Below, in pieces: positions 1 to 7,602 of a stretch of DNA of 18,434 bases (its first letter is position 1; each line of letters starts with the position of its first letter). The notes under the pieces are model-generated. The model was not told the DNA's origin. It did not search any database and saw only the letters and a list, made by a program, of their open reading frames with translations. A program made the position numbers and the translations under genes. The DNA lies in contig DATFXR010000884.1 of NCBI GenBank assembly GCA_035315685.1, positions 1 to 18,434 on the forward strand. Reading direction: 5' to 3'. The stretch is from QHWK01 sp035315685. Lineage in GTDB: Bacteria > Acidobacteriota > Vicinamibacteria > Vicinamibacterales > CAVVIG01.

Positions 1-19
1 AGTAACATCCTGCGTTCCT

Positions 20-2446
20 GTGATTGATCGCGACCTGGGTCGTTACCGCGTGCTGTCACGGCTGGGCGCCGGAGGCATGGGCGAAGCCTACCGTGCGCAG
101 GATACGCGCCTCGAACGCGAGGTCGCGATCAAGGTGCTGCCTGCGGCGCTGCATCACGACGCGGCGGCCCGCAGGCGGCTGAAACGCGAAGCGCTCTCGC
201 TCTCGAAGCTGAATCATCCGGCGATCGCGACCATTCACGACTTCGATGCCGCGGACGGCGTCGACTTTCTCGTGATGGAAGTGATCGAAGGCGAGTCGCT
301 CGCCGCGCGCATCTCGCGTGGACCGGTCGCGCCGGGCGACGCGGTCGAGTACGCGCGCCAGATCGCCGAGGCGCTCGACGCGGCTCACCACGCCAACGTC
401 GTCCACCGCGATCTCAAGCCGACCAATGTCCTGATCACCCGCGCGAACCGCATCAAGGTGATCGATTTCGGCCTCGCCCACGTGGTCGAGGACGTCGATG
501 CCACGGGAGAGACGCGATCGATTGCCGAATCGATTGCCGGCGCCGGTGCGCTCGTCGGGACGATGCCGTACATGGCGCCCGAGCAGCTCCAGGGCGGCTT
601 CGTCGACGCACGCAGCGACATCTACGCGCTCGGCGCTGTGCTCTATGAAATGCTGACCGGCATGCGGCCGTTCCGCGAGGCCAACGCGGTGCGGCTCATC
701 GACGCGATCCTGAATCGCGAGGCGATGCCGCCGCGCGCGCTTCGCGCCGATGTGCCGGCATCCCTGGATCGCCTGGTGATGCGCTTCCTGAACAAGGACC
801 CGCGGAGCCGGCCGCAATCGGCGGCGGAGGCCGCCTCCGAGCTCGCGGCCGCCATCGGGCGATCTGCGCAGTCCGCGATCGTACCGATGGACGCCAGCGC
901 ACCATCGGTTCCGGCCCGAGCGACGTCGCTCGTCGCCCTTCCGGCGCGGGTCTATGGCAAGGACAGCGATGAATTCCTGGCGGAGGCCATCCCGAACCTG
1001 CTGACCATCGAACTGGCGAAGGCGTCGGGTCTCGACGTCAAGTCGCCGCCGACCAGGCACGACGTCGAGCGCGTCGGCGGCGACGTCTCGCGGGTTGCGT
1101 CGGCATACATGGTGTCGCGCTGCGTGACGACGACGGTTACGGCGAGCGCGCGGAAGCTGACCATCGGCGTACAGATCGTCGAGGCCAGGACGCTCCGGAT
1201 CCTCTGGGCAGGCGAAGTCGAGGGTACTCGCAGCAAGTACTCGTCGCTGGTGCGCGAGGCCGCGCGCGGCATTCGACAGGCGCTCGATGTGCCGCTCGAC
1301 GACCGCAGCCACTCCGGCACGTCGATAGGAGAGCTGGGGCTGCAGCGCGCCACCTACTACTCGAATCTTTTCGTGAACCGTGGCCACGCCGGCGACCTCG
1401 AGCGCGCGGCTGCGGGCTTCAACGCGGTCCTCGAGACGAACCCGCGATCGGCGCCGGCACTCGAGGGGCTCGCCATCCTCGAGCTGTCGCGGGTGGTCGT
1501 GGGCGCGTCCCCCGCGGACATTGCCGCGGGCGTGGAGCGCTACGCTCGGCGGGCGCTCGAGATCGATCCGCGCGCCGCGCGCGCGTGGAGCGCGCTCAGC
1601 GAAGTGCAGCCGCAATCGTCGCAAGAAGGGTTCCGTCTGCGGCTCGAATACGCGCTGCGCGGCGTCTCGCTCGGATCCGGCGACGATTTCACTCACACCC
1701 GCCTGACCAGCGCGATTTTTCCCGCGTCCGCCTTCCTCGCGCGCGAGGCCGCTCATCGGGCCGCCCAGCTCGATCCGCTCGTGCTGACGGGACATCTGTA
1801 CGAAGCGATCGCCTGCACGGTGGCCGGTGACGCCACGCGTGGGCTGCGGTGCATCGAGACGGCGCTGGCGCTCGAGCCTGACGCTCCGTTCACGCGCTAC
1901 ATGAAAACGCTCATCCTGATCAGTGCCGGACGTGACGAGGAGGCCCTGAGGGAAGTGGAGGCGTTGAAGCCGCTGGCGGCCGGCCGCCTGCATCCGGAAT
2001 GGCTACGCTTCGCCGGCGAGATGGCGCGCGCGCACACGGCGATTGCAGCGGACGGCCGCGATGCCGAGCAGCTGTGCGCGTATCTGATCGCCGCTGCACA
2101 GGGCAAGCTTGCGTTCCCGCGATGGCAGTCGTCGACGTCCGGCGTCGCGATCCTCCTGACCCGTTACGGGCGTCCGGACGCCGCGCTCGATCTGCTATTC
2201 GGACGAAGAGAGGCGGGACTGCGCGAACCACTCGATCTGCTGGTTCTGCAACCGGACATGACGTCGCTGGCCGGGGACTCGCGCTATCGATCGCTCGTCA
2301 GCGATGCGGTGGCGCAGTTCCGGGCGATGCTGGACGTCGCGACCGCCGCGCGATCGCGGAACGAGATGCCCGCGTACCTGGATCGCGCGCTGACGGATCT
2401 GATGACGCGCCCGGCGATAGCCGCCGCGATCGGTGCAGGGACGTGA
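20..2446 (+). CDS. Ser/Thr protein kinase with TolB/FlgO-like middle region and TPR repeats
   Basis: Eukaryotic-type (PknB-like) Ser/Thr kinase. Seen in the 808 residues: glycine loop GAGGMGEAY (16-24), catalytic Lys38 in VAIKVL, HRDLKPTN (129-136), DFG (149-151) and APE (186-188), so all key catalytic residues are present. Residues about 303-425 resemble the TolB N-terminal/FlgO-like module (typical end ..VQIVEARTLRILWAGE..) found after kinase or cyclase domains in Acidobacteriota. About 440-700 is helical TPR-like sequence (e.g. ALEIDPRAARAWSALSE). No transmembrane segment is visible after the kinase, so it is probably cytosolic, unlike the kinase at 12103. The start is a GTG at 20 without a clear ribosome binding site. 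No in-frame stop lies between it and the left edge, so the true start could be upstream, although the kinase fold begins right here. Convergent with the S53 peptidase, 21 bp apart. Substrate unknown. Confidence 0.93.
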   Translation: MIDRDLGRYRVLSRLGAGGMGEAYRAQDTRLEREVAIKVLPAALHHDAAARRRLKREALSLSKLNHPAIATIHDFDAADGVDFLVMEVIEGESLAARISRGPVAPGDAVEYARQIAEALDAAHHANVVHRDLKPTNVLITRANRIKVIDFGLAHVVEDVDATGETRSIAESIAGAGALVGTMPYMAPEQLQGGFVDARSDIYALGAVLYEMLTGMRPFREANAVRLIDAILNREAMPPRALRADVPASLDRLVMRFLNKDPRSRPQSAAEAASELAAAIGRSAQSAIVPMDASAPSVPARATSLVALPARVYGKDSDEFLAEAIPNLLTIELAKASGLDVKSPPTRHDVERVGGDVSRVASAYMVSRCVTTTVTASARKLTIGVQIVEARTLRILWAGEVEGTRSKYSSLVREAARGIRQALDVPLDDRSHSGTSIGELGLQRATYYSNLFVNRGHAGDLERAAAGFNAVLETNPRSAPALEGLAILELSRVVVGASPADIAAGVERYARRALEIDPRAARAWSALSEVQPQSSQEGFRLRLEYALRGVSLGSGDDFTHTRLTSAIFPASAFLAREAAHRAAQLDPLVLTGHLYEAIACTVAGDATRGLRCIETALALEPDAPFTRYMKTLILISAGRDEEALREVEALKPLAAGRLHPEWLRFAGEMARAHTAIAADGRDAEQLCAYLIAAAQGKLAFPRWQSSTSGVAILLTRYGRPDAALDLLFGRREAGLREPLDLLVLQPDMTSLAGDSRYRSLVSDAVAQFRAMLDVATAARSRNEMPAYLDRALTDLMTRPAIAAAIGAGT

Positions 2447-2467
2447 GGGTTCGAAGGTAGACGAGCA

Positions 2468-4105
2468 TCACCGTGCACGCCGGAACAGATCCAGCAGCGC
2501 CGCTCCGACGGGCGTGCCAAGGCCCGTGCAGGGATCCCAGCCGCGACGGGCGCGATAGGTTCCGTTGGTGCCTTTGACGACTCTGTGCAGGGCGGTACGC
2601 GCACGCCGCTCATACAGCCAGGGCGAAATGAGGCCGAGCGACGCGTTGACGACGCCGTTGAGCGAGGCGACCAGCGCTGCCCACGCCGGCGTCGCTGCGC
2701 TGGTGCCTCCCAGGCACGCCACTCGCCCGCCGACGACGATCTCGTAACCGCGCCCGAAGTCCGCCTTTGCGGCGACGTCCGGTACGGCGCGACCGGTCCT
2801 GCCCATGCCGCCGTACTTCACGTGCGGCCGCTGCCACGCCGGCCGAGGAAACACGCGGCTGAAGCCGCCGCTCGTCGACATCGCGCGGCTGCCCACTTCT
2901 TCGTTCCAGACTGTTTCGTGCCGGCGCCGCTGCGGGTCGGCGAACGTCGACCCGCCGCACGCGAGCACGAACGGGCTCGACGCGGGGAAATGAACCTGCT
3001 TGCGTTCGCCGGCCGCCGCCCCGTCGTCGCCTGACGAGCAGCAGATGGTGACGTTCCTGAGCGTCGCCAACATGAACAGCCGATTGAGCACATGACGAAG
3101 CATCGGCGGCACGTCACGCTCGTGCGCGCTCCAGCTGCAGGAGATCACCGACGGCCGCGATGGATGTACGAGTGCTCGGCTGAACCCCTCGAATTTGCCG
3201 CGCGGTGTGTCCGGGATGAGGCACGCGAGAATGCCGCATCGCGGCGCCATCGCACCGGCGAGCTCGATGTCGAGCGCCGCCTCGACGGTCCAGAGCACGT
3301 TCCACGGAGACGCCTGATCCTCATGTGCGGCGACCTCGACGGGCGGCGAGGCATCGCCGTCGAGTACATCCAGAAACGCGCCGACAGCGCCTGCCGGTGC
3401 CGGAGCATTCGTGCGCCCGCCCACGCGCAGGAGATGGATGCGCGGCGGCCTGCGGCCGATCCGGCGAAAGAACCGCTCGATGTCCGACCGGCGGAAGCCG
3501 CCGTACGGCAGCATGATGGCAATCGTGTGCCCTGAGCGTTTCGCCCGAGGAAACCCGTAAGCGCGTGCCACGACAGCGGGATGGACGCCGCGCTTGGTCG
3601 GCGCCGCTGCTGCGTGAGGGCGCGCCAGTGGTCGATTGTCGAAGCCGAGAATGGCCGCAACCGCGTGCGAAAGCGTGTCGGGAACCGATAGCGGCGTTCG
3701 ATGCCCTAGAAACGGCGTCTTCTGGTCGTAGAGATACCTTGCAAAATCGATCCGGAACGCGCGCGCGAAGCGATCGAGCGTGCCCTCGAGGACGACGGAG
3801 TGGCGCGGGCCGCTGATCTCGCAGACGCGAAGACGACTGGCGCGTGCGTAGTCGACGACCTTGCCCACGTCCTCGCGCAGCGGGCCGTACTGCCGAGAGA
3901 ACTGACGCTCCGTCAGTCGAGGACGGTCGAGCGGATGTGTGCGGCTGTTGCGCTCGACCTCCTCCAGCAGTTCCGTGTCACAGCAGCGTGAGCGGAGCAC
4001 GACCGTCGCTTGAATGCGCTGATCGCCATCCGGCCTCCCGCGCGCCGCCGTGATGTGCGCGCCATGATGCGGCTCGCTGTGAGGAATCGCGACCCAGCGC
4101 GTCAC
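2468..4105 (-). CDS. S53 family (sedolisin/kumamolisin-type) serine peptidase, candidate RiPP leader peptidase
   Basis: Serine-carboxyl endopeptidase of MEROPS family S53, 545 residues. About 30-160 is the pro-kumamolisin activation domain; about 170-545 is the catalytic domain. Visible catalytic residues: Glu275 and Asp279 in TVEAALDIELAG, oxyanion Asp360 in SSGDDG, and nucleophile Ser469 in GGTSAATP. The C-terminal WDPCTGLGTP (523-532) is the family calcium site. No signal peptide or lipobox is seen, which is unusual because most sedolisins are secreted and self-activate at acid pH. The start is GTG at 4105, overlapping the precursor TGA in a GTGA arrangement with no Shine-Dalgarno of its own, so it is probably translated by coupling to the precursor gene. 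That coupling suggests (inference) that it cleaves the modified precursor. A generic degradative protease is the alternative. The family call is certain; the role is a guess. Confidence 0.93.
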   Translation of the reverse strand: MTRWVAIPHSEPHHGAHITAARGRPDGDQRIQATVVLRSRCCDTELLEEVERNSRTHPLDRPRLTERQFSRQYGPLREDVGKVVDYARASRLRVCEISGPRHSVVLEGTLDRFARAFRIDFARYLYDQKTPFLGHRTPLSVPDTLSHAVAAILGFDNRPLARPHAAAAPTKRGVHPAVVARAYGFPRAKRSGHTIAIMLPYGGFRRSDIERFFRRIGRRPPRIHLLRVGGRTNAPAPAGAVGAFLDVLDGDASPPVEVAAHEDQASPWNVLWTVEAALDIELAGAMAPRCGILACLIPDTPRGKFEGFSRALVHPSRPSVISCSWSAHERDVPPMLRHVLNRLFMLATLRNVTICCSSGDDGAAAGERKQVHFPASSPFVLACGGSTFADPQRRRHETVWNEEVGSRAMSTSGGFSRVFPRPAWQRPHVKYGGMGRTGRAVPDVAAKADFGRGYEIVVGGRVACLGGTSAATPAWAALVASLNGVVNASLGLISPWLYERRARTALHRVVKGTNGTYRARRGWDPCTGLGTPVGAALLDLFRRAR

Positions 4106-4317
4106 GCGAAGCAGGTGAGATCCGGATGGTCGTGGAAATGCGGCGACGTCTTGCCGCCGTACCGCTTCTTGACCGCAGCCTTCAAATCGTTCGCCGAGAA
4201 CTCGGCTCCATGCTTCTTCGCAACCGCGAAGATGTTGCCTGTCTTTTTCACCTCGTCGAGCAGCGCCTTGTCCTTCTCGAGTCCTTCGACGAACTTCTCA
4301 GCTGCAGCCTCGGACAT
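4102..4317 (-). CDS. Nif11-like leader RiPP precursor peptide, 71 aa
   Basis: Small peptide starting MSEAAAEKF, matching the Nif11-like leader pattern (short N-terminal amphipathic helix, then xxGxxFSxxDLxxAV; here HGAEFSANDLKAAVKK at 36-51). Nif11 homology names a leader family used for modified peptides and does not indicate nitrogen fixation. A Gly-Gly at 54-55 is a plausible leader end, which would leave a 16-residue core KTSPHFHDHPDLTCFA. The core has Thr57, Ser58, Thr68 and a single Cys69 as possible heterocyclisation sites, plus an alternating His run (60, 62, 64). The ATG at 4317 is preceded by AAGGAGG with 6-nt spacing. A longer upstream in-frame reading exists but would run through the YcaO 3' end and is rejected. 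The stop overlaps the peptidase start. It sits 77 bp downstream of the YcaO gene. The leader family call is strong; core boundary and modifications are inferred. Confidence 0.87.
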   Translation of the reverse strand: MSEAAAEKFVEGLEKDKALLDEVKKTGNIFAVAKKHGAEFSANDLKAAVKKRYGGKTSPHFHDHPDLTCFA

Positions 4318-4323
4318 TGCGGA

Positions 4324-4330
4324 CCTCCTT
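4324..4330 (-). promoter_or_regulatory. Strong Shine-Dalgarno of the precursor peptide
   Basis: On the minus strand AAGGAGG lies 6 nt before the ATG at 4317. It is one of the two best ribosome binding sites in the window and fixes the precursor start. Its strength fits a peptide substrate needed in molar excess over the enzymes. Confidence 0.85.
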
Positions 4331-4350
4331 TTCGTTGATGAGCGGGTGCA

Positions 4351-4379
4351 AGCGTAGGCGCAACGGCTGGGCTTGTCCA
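4351..4379 (-). promoter_or_regulatory. Candidate sigma70-like promoter for precursor and peptidase
   Basis: Minus strand TGGACA (4379-4374), 17-nt spacer, TACGCT (4356-4351). This would start transcription near 4344 and give a roughly 27-nt leader containing the Shine-Dalgarno. The -35 has one mismatch to TTGACA; the -10 keeps only T, A and final T. The -35 overlaps a small inverted repeat (GGCTGG/CCAGCC at 4365-4370 and 4377-4382). The match is weak, and sigma preferences in this organism are unknown. Confidence 0.3.
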
Positions 4380-4394
4380 GCCCAAACAGGCCGC

Positions 4395-6182
4395 TCAGAG
4401 AAGAATCAAGGCCGGGTTCAGATCCGTTTCCGCCGTGATCGCGCGTCGCCAGCCCATGACGATCGGGACCGATGACAGGCGGGCGTGTCCGTATCGCGGC
4501 CAGAAGTGACAGAGATCGGGCACGACGACCCTCGCGACCGGAACTCCGAGGTCGCTCCTCGTTTGATCGAGGACCAAGACCTCGAGGCCGTGCGCCGCGG
4601 CCGTCCGACGGACCTGCGTCAGAGGATCTGTGGCATAGGACGGCCAGTCCGACGCGGACCATGGCGCGCGATCGGTCGGCTCCAGGTACGCGCCCGACGG
4701 CTCGCCATCGAACAGGCTGCGCCTGCGGTTCTCGAGCAGTTCGGGCAGAAACAGGTTGATCTCCCGAAGCGCATGGCGGAGCGCCTCCCGCGCATCGAAG
4801 TGAGCGCCAAAGCCGAGCGTCGTCAGGGCGCCGGTCGCGGAATCGCGGGATACCGCGGCGAAACATGGCACGCCGAGGTCCGTGGTGACGTTCAGCACAC
4901 AGAGTGTGCGACCGAAACGCTCGTACGCGGCTGCGACCGAGCGGACGAACTCGTCGGGGACCGTCGCGAGATCAACGCCGCGCCGTTCGATCCGGTTGTG
5001 CCACCAGATTCCGACGGCGTCCCGCTCGACCGCTTCGAGAAATCCGCGAACAATTGCGTCTTCGAACGTGGTGCCCGCCGCGCACCCGTTCGAGCCGCCG
5101 AAACAGGAGCGCCGTTCCGATTCCGGCTCCGCCCCGTAATAGCAGCAGGCGGTTGGCAACCAGCGCTCTGCGCCGCCGTCGAGCGGCCGCAGGCGCGTCC
5201 ACGCGTATTCGGTCTGCTCGCAGAACGGCTCGGCGACGCGCGCAAAACGCGACGGATGGCGTCTGTTCCATCGAACGCGATCGCGGAGTTGTCCCGCGCT
5301 GAAACCCATCACGCGGTTCGGGTGGATGGCCGTCTCATCAAGCACGGTATATGTCGCACGGCGCCCGCGATCAGTGCGGCGATAGACGCCTGAGTACCGT
5401 TCGATCGCCTCGCCGATCGCGCCGGCCCTGGCTTGCTCGAGCGTGGCGCCTCCGGCCGCAGTGCGTCGGCGGCAGCGCCGCCAGATCGACTCGACGAATT
5501 CGATTTCCGGCGGAAACACATGCTCTGCCACCACCATGTGCGCAGGCACGTCGTCTCGCGACCACAGCCTGAGCGAGTGAACGACGCCGGTAATCGGATC
5601 GACATGGCGATCGAGCGGCTGCGGTTCCTCGACCACCGTCGTCGAGCCGCCACAGTCCGGACAGTCAGGCCGCCTGACCACGCGATGCGGTGTGAAGACA
5701 CCCGTGCCCGTGTCGAGCGTGTAGAGCACGTTGCCGGCGCGGCCTGGAACGTGAGGCGCGGCAGCGGGGCGACGCGGTGAGCGGATCAGCGCTCTGTCCG
5801 GGTAGTGCTGCGCAAGGTAGCGCGTCACGGCGAACATCTCGTCCAGGCGCAGCTGCAGGCAGCGGCGGCATGGATCGGACGGTCCGCCGCCGAAGATCGG
5901 CTCGATCCAGATCGTGCGTCGGGGATCGCTGCCCGCTGCGGCGAGCGCGCGCTCCTCGACGAGCTCCTCGACGCCGACGGCCACGTCAGCGATCGTCGCG
6001 CGACCATCGAGTGCGTCCGCGATCTCGGCGACCGATCGGCGGCCATCGACGAGGGGAAGAATGAGTGGAAACAAACGCCCGGTCAGCGGCCGCGCGTCTT
6101 CGTTCTCGACAACGACCAGCAGGTCGTCAGCGAGGATGGCAACCGAGACGCCGGGCGCGATCTCCGGCACGAGCGACATCAT
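4395..6182 (-). CDS. RRE-containing YcaO cyclodehydratase (TOMM C/D-type fusion)
   Basis: ATP-dependent azoline-forming enzyme of thiazole/oxazole-modified peptide pathways, 595 residues. Residues about 4-80 form a winged-helix/RRE-like leader-binding region (..VPEIAPGVSVAILADDLLVV.., ending ELVEERALA). Two CxxC pairs at 105/108 (DPCRRC) and 174/177 (DCPDCG) are the zinc Cys tetrad of E1-like TOMM C-proteins. The YcaO domain fills about 215-595, with ATP/Mg motifs GAIGEAIERYSG (254-265), SNGCAAGTTFEDA (364-376), EAVERDA (383-389) and REINLF (473-478). The E1-like part between RRE and YcaO is short. The C-terminus ends LNPALILL and lacks the PxPxP tail known from catalytically studied YcaO enzymes. 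Start: ATG at 6182 (or 6179); the frame stays open upstream but would overlap the divergent oxidase. No Shine-Dalgarno precedes it. No TfuA is nearby, so azoline formation is favoured over thioamidation. Confidence 0.93.
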   Translation of the reverse strand: MMSLVPEIAPGVSVAILADDLLVVVENEDARPLTGRLFPLILPLVDGRRSVAEIADALDGRATIADVAVGVEELVEERALAAAGSDPRRTIWIEPIFGGGPSDPCRRCLQLRLDEMFAVTRYLAQHYPDRALIRSPRRPAAAPHVPGRAGNVLYTLDTGTGVFTPHRVVRRPDCPDCGGSTTVVEEPQPLDRHVDPITGVVHSLRLWSRDDVPAHMVVAEHVFPPEIEFVESIWRRCRRRTAAGGATLEQARAGAIGEAIERYSGVYRRTDRGRRATYTVLDETAIHPNRVMGFSAGQLRDRVRWNRRHPSRFARVAEPFCEQTEYAWTRLRPLDGGAERWLPTACCYYGAEPESERRSCFGGSNGCAAGTTFEDAIVRGFLEAVERDAVGIWWHNRIERRGVDLATVPDEFVRSVAAAYERFGRTLCVLNVTTDLGVPCFAAVSRDSATGALTTLGFGAHFDAREALRHALREINLFLPELLENRRRSLFDGEPSGAYLEPTDRAPWSASDWPSYATDPLTQVRRTAAAHGLEVLVLDQTRSDLGVPVARVVVPDLCHFWPRYGHARLSSVPIVMGWRRAITAETDLNPALILL

Positions 6183-6200
6183 TGTGATTTGGCGGACGCT

Positions 6201-6230
6201 ACAGTAGGCTGGCGCAGCTTCACCTGACAA
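6201..6230 (-). promoter_or_regulatory. Candidate promoter of the YcaO transcript
   Basis: In the 58-bp gap between divergent genes, the minus strand reads TTGTCA (6230-6225), 18-nt spacer, TACTGT (6206-6201). Transcription would begin about 12 nt before the ATG at 6182, giving a near-leaderless mRNA, consistent with the absence of a Shine-Dalgarno. The -35 element overlaps the Shine-Dalgarno of the opposite gene. Match by eye only. Confidence 0.3.
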
Positions 6231-6235
6231 GGAGG
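6229..6235 (+). promoter_or_regulatory. Strong Shine-Dalgarno of the flavin amine oxidase
   Basis: AAGGAGG lies 5 nt before a GTG codon at 6241 and decides that start for the oxidase gene. It resembles the site before the precursor peptide, suggesting both products are made efficiently. Confidence 0.82.
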
Positions 6236-6240
6236 CAACA

Positions 6241-7602
6241 GTGGCGGGAGGCGCGGGGCGCCGCGTGCTCGTGATCGGCGCAGGCATGGCCGGCCTGACG
6301 GCGCTCGATCGGCTGTCGCATGCCGGTTTCCACGTGACGGTACTCGAGGCGCAGGGGCGCGCCGGCGGACGCGTGCGGACCGTGCGCGGACCGTTCGCCG
6401 ACCAGCTGTATGCCGATTTCGGCGCCAGCTACGTCGTCGACTGCCACACGCGCCTGCTGGCGTACGTCGACGAGCTGGATCTGCCGCTGCAGATCGTGAA
6501 CCCGCGGCACCTCGCCTCCATCTATCACCTCGAGGGCCGCAATCTCCCGTTCACGAATCAGTTGCCGGCTGATTTTCCACTGCGCCTTACCGCCGCCGAG
6601 CGCCACATGGGGTTCGTCGGCATGCTGATCACGTATCTGTCGCCCGGGCTCAAAGCGGTGGCTCAACCCTCGCTTGGAGCCCGCTGGCCCGATGCGCACG
6701 CGCGCGCGCTCGATCGGATCAATGGCCGGCAGTTGCTGCGCGACGCAGGCGCCTCGAACCCCGCGACCAAATTGCTCGGCGACAGCCTCCTCGGTCTGTA
6801 CGGTGACGGGCTCGACTCGACGTCGGGCCTGTTCCTGACCACGCAGCAGAAACTGTCCGAGTTCAAGGTCACCTACACCATTCGGGGCGGCATGGACCGT
6901 TTGCCGGCGGCGCTCTCCGCGCGTTATCGCGATCGGATTCACTACGGCTGCAACGTGACGGCCATTCACCACAGCCCGCGCGGAGTTCGCGTCGACGTTC
7001 GCCGCGGGCGCGCGACCGGCCGGATGGAGGCTGACTTTCTGGTCGCGGCGATTCCTTACGCGGCGCTGCGGCACGTTCGGATCCGTCCCCGCCTGCCGTC
7101 GCGCAAGCGCCGCGTGGTGGCCGAGCTGCGGAACACGTCGGTGGTGCGCGCCTTCGTCCAGTGCCGCACGCGGTTCTGGGAGCGCGTAGATCCGTCCGGA
7201 ACCGTCTTCACCGACATTCCAGGCCTCTCGATCTTTTCAGGCTACGCGCGCCCCAGCCACCGCGGAGTGCTCGAAGCGTATATCTGCGGCGTCCCGGCCC
7301 GCCGCCTGAGCGCGATGCGGAATCCGGCGCCGGCAATCGTCAGAACGATGGCGCAGGTCTTTCCGGACCTGCCGGAGTTCGCCGAACACGTCGTGTGGCA
7401 CTGCTGGGACAACGACCAGTGGGCGCGAGGCGCCTACGCGTGGTACGCGCCCCGCGAGATGATGGCATTTCTCCCTCATCTGACGCGGCCGGAAGGCCGC
7501 ATCCATTTTGCGGGCGATCACACGTCGCTGATTCCCGGCTGGATCGAGGGCGCGATCGAGTCGGGCGAACGCGTCGCGAGCGAAATCAAATCCGCCCGCT
7601 GA
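6241..7602 (+). CDS. Flavin-dependent amine oxidase (MAO/protoporphyrinogen oxidase-like)
   Basis: FAD oxidoreductase of the flavin amine oxidase superfamily, 453 residues, close to the usual family length. N-terminal Rossmann motif VIGAGMAGL (11-19) with acidic Glu36 ending the second strand, then GRAGGRVRT (39-47), the GG doublet that binds FAD. GGMDRLP (216-222) and the C-terminal IHFAGDHTS..GWIEGAIESGERVA (421-446) complete the FAD site. WARGAYAWY (394-402) belongs to the conserved aromatic/Gly segment. No signal peptide or membrane anchor is seen, so it is probably cytosolic. GTG start with a strong Shine-Dalgarno. It diverges from YcaO by 58 bp and overlaps the SagB gene tail to tail by 17 bp, so it is embedded in the RiPP cluster. 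The substrate is unknown. Oxidising an amine of the modified peptide is an inference; carotenoid- or porphyrin-type desaturation is the alternative. Confidence 0.88.
   Translation: MAGGAGRRVLVIGAGMAGLTALDRLSHAGFHVTVLEAQGRAGGRVRTVRGPFADQLYADFGASYVVDCHTRLLAYVDELDLPLQIVNPRHLASIYHLEGRNLPFTNQLPADFPLRLTAAERHMGFVGMLITYLSPGLKAVAQPSLGARWPDAHARALDRINGRQLLRDAGASNPATKLLGDSLLGLYGDGLDSTSGLFLTTQQKLSEFKVTYTIRGGMDRLPAALSARYRDRIHYGCNVTAIHHSPRGVRVDVRRGRATGRMEADFLVAAIPYAALRHVRIRPRLPSRKRRVVAELRNTSVVRAFVQCRTRFWERVDPSGTVFTDIPGLSIFSGYARPSHRGVLEAYICGVPARRLSAMRNPAPAIVRTMAQVFPDLPEFAEHVVWHCWDNDQWARGAYAWYAPREMMAFLPHLTRPEGRIHFAGDHTSLIPGWIEGAIESGERVASEIKSAR

Noticed and set aside
56..1993. Long minus-strand open frame opposite the first kinase
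   Set aside because: Shadow of a conserved kinase in high-GC DNA; the translation is Arg-rich with no known motif.
4102..4317. Reading the Nif11 match as a sign of nitrogen fixation
   Set aside because: Nif11-like sequence is widely used as a RiPP leader, and no nif gene is present.
4318..4866. N-terminal extension of the precursor reading frame
   Set aside because: The extension lies inside the YcaO coding region in another frame; the strong Shine-Dalgarno and Nif11 homology place the start at 4317.
4395..6182. Thioamide-forming YcaO assignment
   Set aside because: No TfuA partner is visible, while the zinc Cys tetrad, RRE-like region and SagB partner all point to azoline chemistry.
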